Shown here: positions 11,601-21,800 of the stretch, piece by piece
Layout of the letters: every line of letters begins with the position of its first letter
Position numbering within the stretch: the first letter of the stretch is position 1
Source of the DNA: Suillus spraguei
Taxonomy: Eukaryota; Basidiomycota; Agaricomycetes; Boletales; Suillaceae
DNA length: 64,000 bases
Assembly: GCA_016800925.1 (NCBI GenBank)
Contig: JABCPU010000014.1
Location: 1 to 64,000, forward strand
Direction: 5' to 3'
Made by a program: the position numbers and the translations under genes
The notes under the pieces: model-generated
Told to the model about the DNA's origin: nothing
What the model saw: only the letters and a program-made list of their open reading frames with translations
Databases searched by the model: none

Positions 11601-12919
11601 GCTGCAGGTCCAGGCAGGACAAGACTGGCTGCAGACCCAGGCAGGACGAGACTGGCTGCGGACCCAGGCAGGACAAGACTGGCTGCAGACCCTGGGAGGA
11701 CGGGACTGGCTGCAGACCGACGGAGGACGAGACTGGTTGCAAACCCAGGGAGGACGAGACTGGCTGCAGACCGACGGAGGACGGGACTGGCTGCAGACCC
11801 AGGGAAGACGAGACTGGCTGCAGACCCAGGGAGGACGAGACTGGCTGCAGACCCAAGGAGGGCGAGATTGGCTGCAGACCCAGGGAGGACGAGACTGGCT
11901 GCAGACACCCCATGGTCAAGCGTGGCAGTCCACTCCTGCAGCCTACGTCTGGGTGACAATGGAAGAATTCTCGAGGACATCGAAAGCAATCAACGAGTAT
12001 ATCATTACTAGCGATTTGCCAGCTTTTCAAGTAATTCAGTATCTCAAGACCTTACCAGACTTCTTGATGCTTCCGGTTTTCCTGGCGTTAAGAAACCGGC
12101 ATCATTCCACCTCTGCATTACCAGCAAATTTTCTTCTACCGGACAGGGAGATAATTCATGTTACGAATGCCTTTGAGAGTTTCGCCAACGAGGCACTGGA
12201 ACGCAGTCGAACAGCTTCCGACGCTCTCAAGTACGCCTGTCACAACTGGGCCGTACATCTGTCGCGTGCCCCGAAGCCATGGGATGATACACTCAACCAC
12301 ATACTCCGGGCTTTTTGGAATGATCATATTATCTCCTGGCTGGAAATGCAGTGGTGTTTGAAGGGTCTGCAGTCTTGCTTTGATATTTTATCGGAGGGGC
12401 AGAAACTTGCACAGGTGTGCCTCTTTTTAATAATTCTTGATCCACCTGCCTAACACGCTGATATTGTCTTGTTCCAGGTTTGTTTTTTTCTTGATTTTAC
12501 GTCACCCCTTGTAATTCTCATCATGCTCAGTTTGAACCTGTCAACGCGCAGCCTGATAAAGGGTCGTTAGCCATCAATCCTGATCTCCACTACTCAGGAA
12601 CGGAAGCTTCGGCACTCGTATCTGCCTCTGACTCGGAAATATCGACAAGAGGACCGTCAACTTCAGCAACTATGCTTCTCACAGAAGACCTTGTCGTTGT
12701 CTCACAAGCAAGGCTGTTACTACTTCTGGCCCATCAACCCGAACTCCTCCCTCTACTTCTTCTCTTGCACCACCCTTACCGCCCTTCCCTTCTCCGAGGC
12801 CCAACACTGCTGCGTTACTTGTTGGCACATCCCGCAAGCGCATATCGGATAGATTTCAAGTCGACAGCGATAGCCAGCTCGAATCGGACACCCCTAACCC
12901 ATCAAAACGTCGGAGATGA
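8666..12919 (+). CDS. NACHT (NLR/STAND) protein with WLQT nonapeptide repeats
   Basis: Fungal NOD-like receptor; such proteins act in non-self recognition and cell death in related fungi. A tiny first exon (MSDDQ at 8666) is followed by a linker ending PHPKCLEGTRVDLLEYI, then the NACHT NTPase: Walker A GTAGVGKS near 8910 and Walker B FVIDALDEC near 9250. Sensor-like ILLTSRSESHI follows, then the winged-helix region with YDCILSTC and YHSSIRDYV. Residues encoded at 10262-11925 are about 60 nine-residue repeats. The C-terminal region (ALKYACHNWAVHLSRAP, WLEMQWCLKGL) looks helical, and the gene ends with a proline/serine-rich tail and basic SRKR and SKRRR, TGA at 12917-12919. One-base shifts are needed near 9291, 9590, 10717 and about 12700. 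Introns split the 3' end around 12416-12530. The N-terminal effector domain is short or missing. Confidence 0.75.
10262..11925 (+). repeat. 27-bp coding minisatellite, about 60 units (G-G-R-D-W-L-Q-T-x)
   Basis: Each 27-base unit encodes nine residues with consensus GGRDWLQTQ and usually carries a CTGCAG site. W, L and G are nearly invariant. The residue three after L varies most (Q, D, E, L), and Q/T between are sometimes R, H, E, N, I, V or A. One linker near 10960-10990 (VMEGMLEYDEGRHW) spans exactly two units, so the phase of nine is kept; a second near 11085-11135 adds three residues. A one-base loss in a G run at 10714-10718 shifts the reading frame while the unit register continues. 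Units are very similar at the DNA level, which points to recent expansion or homogenisation. Confidence 0.9.
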
Positions 12920-13339
12920 ATCGAGTATCGTTTACGACGCAATATTAGTAAGAGCACAGTATGCTGTAAGTGTTTATATATAGTCCACCGCTTGTTAACA
13001 TAATGTTGCCACTAAGCACATACGACCATTTTTCAGTTGAATACAGACTTCTGTTGAGAGTTCTCGGGCTTCTTGAGTAGTAACACGTTCTAAAATCCTG
13101 TTCACACTACCTGATAAGCCTGTTCACGAGAGCGTGGCTGCACTTAGTATGATAATTGTGTATAGCATTTTCACATTTACTTTCTGTGTTAATCTATGGC
13201 ACTGTCGTAGTTTTACACAGCATATTCCAGATTCTCTCTTCAACATATCTACGGATACTATTTGCCTATCTTATGTACGGTAATTCATGTCTAGTAACAT
13301 GTAGTGACCACGTCGCCAGACCAAATAAATAATATAGAA
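12920..13339. other. Intergenic between convergent genes
   Basis: About 420 bases between the NLR stop and the DBP7 stop. AT-rich, no gene or repeat recognised. Confidence 0.5.
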
Positions 13340-15450
13340 TCAAAGAATCTCAAAGCCTTGCCGTCTGACAGCCGTGAACAAGGCAACGCCTGATGCAATC
13401 TGGAACTCGTCGGTCCCAATGCTAATCATCTTCCCGCCCTTCGACAGCCGGCCCTGTGCACGCACAATATTTTGCATTAGTCGCTCTGCGTCACCGACAT
13501 CGTGTTGCTTTGTTGGTTTAGCGGGACGCGAGCCACGACCTTTGGATGCACTGCTTGTTTAATTCTTTCCGTCAGTAATCATCTTCGGCGCTTCACGCAA
13601 GGCGAAGCGAGATGGCCGATGTGAAGGTGTTGGACATGGAAGATATGCTTCTCGTTCAAAAGATGGGTCGCATATGCCCTCATGTGCGAATTGAATGCTC
13701 TCCAAGCAATTTCGGCGTTCTGTGAAAACGTATCAACGCTCGACTTCTCTCCAAATCAAAGTTACCTCTTTGCGTCGCAAAACTCACCGCTCAAAAGAAA
13801 GTTTCACTTCCGTCGCACACGCCTCGTACTCGGAGCTTTTACCACCAAACCCCTTCGCCAACACGCTCTCGATGCTTGCGCCTTCAAGAGTGATGTTGAC
13901 TTTGACATTTCTCCCGTCACGTCGCCCCTCATCTTCCCTTCTACTGATTTCACCCATTCGGATTCGCTGGGGGCAACGATGCTCCAAGGTTCACCACCCT
14001 CGCCTGCACGTACTGTCCGTCCCACTCTGTGAACATACTCAGTCGTGCTGCCTTCGGTGGGTAGGTCGTGCTATATGACTGCGCGAACAAGGGGTATGTC
14101 GAGACCACGGAATGCCACGGACGCGCAAAGAAGAATAGAGGATGCGGGAGCAGGTTCTTAGACTTTGAAGAAGGAATAGCAGAGAAACCGCATAGAGTGG
14201 CAAGACGGAAGGGAGTGGAAGGGAACCATGAGGACGGAAGATCGAGACGCCTGGAAGGAGCGAAGATTGTGCAGTGATTTTATTCTCCTCTTCAGTGGAT
14301 TCGTCGGTCTTATCATCCTTGTCGTCACTTTTGTTTTCATTAGATTCAGAACATTCAATCTTTTCACCGTCATCGATGAATCGCCCAGCAGGCGCCAGTG
14401 AAAATCAATGGAGTCTATGCATCTGAGGAATACGATAATTTCGACCCTTGCGCCTGGAAAAGCAGTGAGCAGAGAAGTGCGACAAGATGCATCTTGAGAG
14501 AAACAATGAGAGAGTTTCTATTATGAGGGAGTGAACTTCTCGTAGTGGTAGCTCGCTCATTGTCGTATTTCGATGCAGCCGAATCCTCCGTCCTCTCTTT
14601 GTCGAGGCCCTTTATTACCAGCGGCCGCATGAGAGTGGTGCCTGCTAACTTCTGTATATCTTCACGAATGGTAGCTGAACAAAAGATCGTCTGTCTCTGT
14701 TGGTTGCAATCCCAACCCCCGACCCCGATGGTCTTACCGTCCTGAACAACTTGAAACGCGGACTTCCTCCTCCCATCCAGACCCTGTGTGATCCATTTAA
14801 AAAGCCGAGCTCCATCAAGCGGTCCGCCTCGTCGAGAACCAACCATCTGCATTTTCCAACGTTGAAAGAATATGTGTTTTGCAGATAATCTAGTAGTCGA
14901 ACTAGGGTCATGGGAATTCATGTCCTCACAAGAGAGGTTTGTGAATATAGGAAGGGAAGCATGTTGGATGGACGTTTATTTCGTGATACTCATATTAGAC
15001 TGTAGGTGAGCAACGAGGAGAGGATGAAAATTCAGGTCTGCGAACGCGGCTGAACCAGTTAATGGTGCGTTGCTTTGTTTGGAGAGTGCATTTGGACAGC
15101 GGAGCGTATAAGTGCTTCAACTTTAGGATTGTGTGAGAGGAGATGATCTGAGTCGGAGGTTTGGCTGGAACAGTCCGCTGTAGAAGCTACTTTGGTAGCA
15201 GGTAAGGGTTTGTCAGGCCGAATCCGCTTTGCAGGACGAGAGTTGTCATCATCATCGCTGCCAGGATGATGGTCAGACCTTCGTTTCTGGACTCGTTTAG
15301 CTTTCAATCTGGACTATTATAAACAGCTGTACACATGAAATCAGGATTATGCTCACCTGTCCGTCCAGCGACCAGATTTTTTTGATGCTAGTTTTGTGGA
15401 TCCTGCATAAGTATCCTCTGTGCGCGATGTTGATGTTGGCGGATCTTGAA
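13340..15450 (-). CDS. DBP7: DBP7 DEAD-box RNA helicase, heavily frameshifted
   Basis: Dbp7 is a nucleolar ATP-dependent RNA helicase of 60S ribosome assembly. Minus-strand blocks in order: [15 protein letters not shown] with KSGRWTDR (about 15445-15360), the characteristic N-terminal motif; a basic acidic linker (15307-15059); [10 protein letters not shown] and the DEAD box in [15 protein letters not shown] (about 14890-14810); [11 protein letters not shown], then FCSATIRED (motif III SAT) and [15 protein letters not shown] (about 14700-14590); [37 protein letters not shown] near 14020, the arginine-finger region; [17 protein letters not shown]; and a tail EFQIASG, with stop at 13340. The blocks lie in all three frames with repeated one-base shifts, the most damaged gene of this stretch. 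The true start is not resolved. It is divergent from ZPR1, whose ATG is less than 100 bases away. Confidence 0.75.
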
Positions 15451-15531
15451 TTCCGTATTACATAATTGTAAGTAGAGCGAAGAGATCTGTTTAGGGGAGA
15501 CCACATAACTACCAACTTTTTAGTACTAATC

Positions 15532-17213
15532 ATGGCTCAAGGCGACGAACACTTCCCTCCGATCGCAGACGTTGTTGATAAAACACAGGCCGGAGATGAA
15601 GATGTCTCCACTAGACCACTCGAAGTGATCGACTCTCTTTGCATGCAATGTGAGGAGCAGGTGGGTATCCAACATTCTAATCACCGGTGGAATATTCAAA
15701 TCCGTCAGGGAGTAACACGCATGATGCTCACATCAATCCCTTTCTTCCGGGAAGTCATTGTAATGAGTTTTCGCTGCGAACATTGCGGCTACTCGAACAA
15801 TGAGATCCAGTCAGCGGGAAAGATCAGATGTGTGCAACTTGTTTTATCTCCTTACTTCTACTCCCTAACTTTGTATCTCCGGGATAGCTGAAGGCACTAT
15901 ATACACAGTTAAAGTTCTTAACCGCGGTGACCTTGACCGTCAGCTCATCCGCTCCGAAGCATGTAGTATCAACATCCCCGAGTTTGAGCTAGTTCTTCCG
16001 CCTCTCGTGGACAGCTTACAACTGTAGAGGGTCTTCTTCGGGACATTGTTGCAGATCTAAGCGTACAGCAGCCGCTCAGACGCATCCAGGATCAGAATGC
16101 CTACATCAAAATCCAGGAAATCATCGATGGTCTCAAGGAGATCATTGCCGATCATGATGACGAAGATGAAAGCAAGGACAAGCATGAGAAGAGAGAACCT
16201 TTCAACGAGGACCCAGTCACACGTGCGATAACCATCACTTTAGACGATCCTTCTGGGAATTCGTTCCTCGAGTTTGTGGGCAGCATGGCCGATCTGAAGT
16301 GGAACATGCGCACATATGAGCGGTCGTTTCAGCAGAACCAGCAACTTGGATTAGCATCTCCTACAGAAGACGCGGAAGAGAATGCAGCGGAACGGGAATC
16401 AGAGGGCCTGAATGACGAAGTATTTGAGTTCCCTGGAATCTGCTCACGTTGCGGACGACCACTTATCACACGCATGAAAAAAGTGTCTATCCCCTATTTC
16501 AAGGTCTGTATCGAAGACCCACTGAATCCACATCCCTGACAAATACATCAGGACACTCTTATAATGTCAACTAACTGCGAAAACTGCGGATATCGGGATA
16601 ACGAGATCAAGTCAGGGGCTGCAATCTCTGAACAGGGCAAGAAGATCACGTTGAAGGTTCAAGATAGAGATGACCTTAGTCGCGACATACTTAAAGTGAG
16701 TGCGTACTTCCTTTTTTAGATCTCTTGACTCAGTGGTGTCCTGTAGAGCGACACGAGTGGTCTCAGCATACCCGAGATAGACCTCGTTCTTCAACCCGGT
16801 ACACTAGGGGGACGTTTCACTACTTTAGAAGGCATCTTAGATCAGGTATACGAAGAACTCACTGAGAAAGTATTCAACGCTGGGGATTCTGGTGTCACAG
16901 ATATCGACGACAGAGCCGAGTTCCAGGAGTTCTTGAGAAAGCTTAAGCAGGTGTGTTTTTCTTTTTGTCATCTCGCGACTATCATCCTGATCTTTGCAAT
17001 CAGGTCAAGAATGCGGAGATACCATTCACCTTGATTCTAGATGACCCTCTGGCGAACTCACACGTACAGAATTTATATGCACCCGATCCAGATCCGAACA
17101 TGGAGATCGTCACATATGAACGAACGTGGCGACAGAATGAAGACCTTGGACTGAACGACATGAATGTGGAATCGTACGGTGGTGATGCGAAGGATGGTGG
17201 TACTGAAAGTTAG
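15532..17213 (+). CDS. ZPR1: ZPR1 zinc-finger protein (one apparent frameshift)
   Basis: ZPR1 is a conserved zinc-finger protein that binds translation elongation factor eEF1A and is essential in yeast. ATG at 15532. The two-module structure is visible. First zinc finger: LCMQCEEQ, an intron at 15661-15708, then [14 protein letters not shown]; an intron at 15830-15887 joins GKIRS to [18 protein letters not shown]. Second finger: [13 protein letters not shown], an intron after YFK, then [15 protein letters not shown]. Further introns follow DILK and RKLKQ. The alpha-beta segments FELVLPP and [17 protein letters not shown] flank a one-base deletion near 16003-16005, where PP must read on into RGQLTT. 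All other splice joins keep frame, and the protein ends GGTES with stop at 17211-17213. Length and architecture match the family. Confidence 0.88.
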
Positions 17214-17455
17214 AAGAGGTTACCCAGACATTTTGTATCCTTTCCTATTTTTTCTGCAACGACAGTAAGAGCTTCTGATGGGCATGGAGGTGATGCCATC
17301 GAATCGAGGTTACCAATTTGAATTTAAACGCGTTTCGGCAGTGATCACGTGAACATTGATAATTTTCGATCATCCACCTTTGAATCTGTCGAAGGTCCTG
17401 CCTCGTAAACGTCCTCTGCATCTGACTACGTTTCAGACGCTGAACGTATCCAAAA

Positions 17456-18720
17456 ATGCAGAGCGACGATGTGATATGGTCCGTAATCGGCCACGAATTC
17501 TGCTCGTATAAAGTCAAGTACGTTCACCGCCATGCTGAACCCCGCATAACCTCACACAACATACACGCTGCAGGACCGTCACTCAGAATTTCTGCCGGAA
17601 TGAGTACAACGTCACGGGTCTTTGTACACGGCAGTCATGTCCTCTTGCGAACTCACGGTATGCGACGGTGAGGGAGAATGAAGGCAAGTGTACCCAATCC
17701 CATGTCATATGACACGATTGATGTCCACCCAGGCGTGCTGTATCTGTATATGAAAACGATCGAGCGAGCACATACGCCTGCTAATATGTGGGAGAAGATC
17801 GAGTTGTCAAAAGATTATTCCAAGGCACTAGAGCAGGTGAATGACTTTGGGCTCAAGCTACTTTTCGTTGACATTCAATGCCCAGATCGATAAAGAGCTC
17901 AAGTATTGGCCAAATTTCACTATTCACAAATGCAAACAGCGTATCACGAAGATAACCCAGTATCTTATCAAAATGCGTCGAATAAAACTACGGCAGGAGT
18001 GCGTTTCGACTTGTGTAACCTTTGACTACTCATTTACACTTTATTTTCAGGCCAAAGCTTGTGGGCGTGAAAAAGAAGTTGGATAGACGTGAAGCGACAC
18101 GGGAACGCAAGGCTCTCTCTGCTGCCCACCTTGAAAAATCTATCGAAAAAGAGCTGATCGAGCGGCTCAAATCAAAAGCGTACGGTGATGCGCCACTTAA
18201 TGTCAACGAAAGTGTCTGGCAAACAATTCTTGACCGGGAAAAGAGTGGAAAGGAGAAGGAATTGAATGTTGGTGCTGAGTTGAATATGGAAGATGATGAG
18301 ACGGATGGAGAGGAAGAAGAAGAGGAGATGGAAGAGGAGTGGGACGCCGAAGGAGGCGAGTTTGTTAGTGATTTCAGTGGAGATGAAGATGGTGATTTGG
18401 ATGATGAACTAAGCGATCTGGAAGATGTAGTAGACGGAGGACTGGGCGCAGAGGAGAGTGAGGATGACGAGTCAGACGACGACAGCTCACCAGAAGATCA
18501 ACCACCGTCTAAAACCGTCCTTGGAAAACGGAAAACCAAGCCAACAGCGAAAGCACCCCCAAGAAAGAAATTGGACAAGCCAGGGAGAAGTTCGTTGTTT
18601 CTCAATCCGATATCCAATGACTTATCATTACTCTATACAGGAGGCCCGAGGGTGGAAGTGGAAATCGAGCGAGAGATGGAGAGCGTACCACTCACAAGGT
18701 CCGCATTGGCCGATTGGTAG
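17456..18720 (+). CDS. MAK16: MAK16 ribosome-biogenesis protein
   Basis: Mak16 is a nuclear protein of pre-60S ribosome assembly, partner of Rpf1. ATG at 17456. Five exons read without any break: 17456-17517, 17574-17689, 17733-17836, 17886-17998 and 18051-18720. Landmarks are [19 protein letters not shown] at the start, [13 protein letters not shown] and [16 protein letters not shown] (cysteine cluster), [39 protein letters not shown], and [20 protein letters not shown]. Then follow [20 protein letters not shown], a long acidic stretch, and basic segments. Introns are 43-56 nt. This gene is intact, in contrast to those to its left. It is tail-to-tail with the MMS22-family gene, 116 bases apart. 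Confidence 0.93.
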
Positions 18721-18836
18721 CGTATCGGGGACCTGTTGGGCCCTCAGCTGTTTTACATATGTATAGATCCCACTGCGGTACGAGCAACCACATTCAAGAT
18801 TTGTGAGAAATCTTTATTATTGATGAAAGACATGAA

Positions 18837-21800
18837 TCAGCTCTCCATAGGCTCATCACCATCGTCATCACCTGCTCTCGCCATTGTCGTTTTCCCCCAT
18901 TGAATGAATTCTGACAACCGAGGCTGAGATGACAGTACCTTCTTGCCCACTAGCGAGCGAAAAACCTTTCGACAAAACTCGGTATAGGTTACTCGTTCCT
19001 CCTCAGATAATATGCTCTGGTGTGCAAGTCATTAGCTCCATGTTCAGACATCAGGGCAATTGTACGGACTTCATAGTTGTCTCTCATAGCTGAGAGCATG
19101 GAAACCAAAAAGCCAAGGTACTTGTGGTTGACAGGATCTGCGTTGGTTTGCAAACGCTCAGCAAGATTGGCAAATACCGCTGGTTAATAATGAGCAGAGT
19201 ATTTGACCCTGATGAATGAATTCTTACATTCTATCAGCGTCTGCCGGACCGTCGAATATTCTTCTAGCGGTATCTCGAATGTAGATGATCCAGTAGACGG
19301 CTCGGCCAGCACACCGCGTAGAAGCGGGTGTCGAAGACCGTCCAGAGTAAATACAATGGATGCGTACTCGTGTTCGATTGTCGTCTTGGAGGGAACAGTA
19401 CATGCGAGGAGAACTTCGATAAAGTAGTCCTCGTACGCCTTTCAGGCGATGAGTATTTTTATATGAGAAACAAAAAATTGACTTACATTATAAGCCTTTG
19501 AGTCAAGCCTGAGAAGTGCGAGGCAGAAACGAAGACCAACCCGGCGACGCCATAAGGGATCAGGTATCCGCTCCCATGATTCAGGTCCAAGGTGCATGTG
19601 GTTTTTCCAACTCTAAGAAGGGAGAGTTGAGTAGCAGTAGTCAAAACAGGTATCAAAACAAACCGATCCATTCTGAACCAGCACATTTCCGACTCCCACC
19701 CAACAATCAATCCATCTATCAGCTGTCTCACGGCGACTATCGACTGTGCTTGGCGCGGGGGAGTCGACTACGTATCTGCAAACAACCCGGAATATTGCTG
19801 AAGCCAGCGGCCCACAGACCTGGAACCTATCAGTCTGGAAAAATATGGGAGGAACAACGAAAGCGACCTTGCAAACTGCTTCTTCCTTCTGTTTCCACTC
19901 CATTCCAGAGGTTTGTGCAGGCTCGTCACCGAGAGCAGCCAGAATTTCAGGGTCGTTCAAGTCGATGAAGAACTTGTCGTATTCATCCTGGCTCTCCTGG
20001 TTATCGACACTCGGTGATATTGGTGGTGCGGTGGGCCGGGGCAAGGCCCTCATTCGAGCATCGAGAAAAGCTGACACCACCTCTTGACATGCAGCGCTTG
20101 AGTCATTCTCTATGGCGATAGGATTTTTGGGACTGAAGACATCCTTTACCCATGCTGATGAGGAAGGGAAAGTCAGGAGGTATTTCGTTGACATTATTCA
20201 ACCACTTACGTCCCTCCAGAAAGGCGGGATCTGGATACTCGTGTCGCTCATCCTCAGTGTCCAGTGAGCATGTCTCAATCATGCGAACAACTGAAACGAG
20301 AAGACTCTTGACCATCTCCACTGTCTTGTTCTTCACGATATTCTTGTTGTCTTTATTTGTTAGCGTTCGCGCCTCCTGATATTCATCCAGCAAAATGCTG
20401 GTAACCTCGACAAGCCAGCCGAGAATCTCTCCAAGCTGCACGCGGTGATGACGCATAACAGCGCAAATATGTTCAATGCCTCGAATACATACAGCCCTGG
20501 TAAAATCATGTGCATCCTTGAAATTGACGCATCGTCGAGCTTGCCCAACACGGTGTCGAACGTTAGGGATGGAGGGATCAAGATGAATAGCGACCGCCAT
20601 GGCATTGAGTCTGTTGAATAGCATAGAATTTTCCTGCCCAGTCGGCTGAACGGCCCTTGTCGATGACACCGAGCCAACTGGGACGACCATGTTCAACATT
20701 TTCTTCACCTGTATGTCCCGTTGTTTTTTCCCGGCGTCACTTGTGCTATCCGCCTGCGCAACTTGCACGATCATCTTGAGGAGCACCTCGAATACGTTGT
20801 CGCCCCTGTCTTGGACCGAAAGCAAAGATATGTCCCTTTGCACCATGAATTGCATAAATTTAGGCTGCTCATGGCGAAGGCTGGCAAATCTACGGCTCCT
20901 GAAGATTTCCACAAGGTGGTTGAACATTATCATTGCATCGTCCAAACCCCAATGCCAACGCTTCCACAGGAGAAAGCATCGAGAAGCAACGACAGAGACG
21001 TACTCGTCTCGTTTGTTCAGGGATGCAGAATGTGTGAGTGCATCTTTCTGTGGATCAGCACCGAGGGAGATGAGTTTCAGAGTAGCCAAAACTGTTTCCC
21101 ATGAAGGTGCGATTCTACTGTGGGATGTTGTCATCCCGTGCACAGAGAACTGCGCGAGTGCACAAAAAGAAAATATATTCCGCCAAATGTACTCGCTTGC
21201 CTCAACTGCAGTGGTGAACGATGATGCTTCGTCTTGAATCAACTGTTTGAACAAAAGCCAAAATGGCTCCGATGATAGTTTGCCAGGAGACTCAGCTGTG
21301 CAGTTAATCAAGAGGTGAAAGAGGCATATCCATGATTCTACAGCTTGAACGGGAGTTGAGTTGGTTTCTAGAGGGCCATCGGGTTCCTTAAACGACGCTA
21401 GAATCTCCCGGAGGTCTACATCTGACAGAGGCCGCATGAGCAAGAGCGCGAATTTGAACAACTCTCGGGTCTCCGATGACCCCCGCCGAGTCCTTGCTGC
21501 GTGCATGATTCGGGCAGCGAGCTCTACTGCAAACCAGCAAATAGGCAATGAGAATTGATGAATATCCGCCTCCAACACCCGCGCCACCAAAGAACCCATA
21601 GTCTCGTGTACCGTGAGCTCTAGCGAACTAAATTCCTGGTCGTTGATGCTGAGACATTGCCACGATACCAATTGGCACACCGTTCGCATCCCAAGTTCCC
21701 AATCCTTCCCAATTACCTCAGTCCATTCGCGTTCTTTGAGCAAGTCATCCGCAAGCTGGTCGCACAAGGGTGCAATTACAGTCGTAAGAACATGCACCGA

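Noticed and set aside
10262..11925. CRISPR-like array of 27-bp repeats
   Set aside because: Units are contiguous without spacers, lie inside a coding region and the organism is a fungus.
10165..12030. Two very long minus-strand open frames (621 and 585 residues)
   Set aside because: They arise because the 27-bp unit has no stop in those frames; they have no conserved flanking domain, whereas the plus-strand WLQT frame joins a NACHT domain to a conserved C-terminal region.
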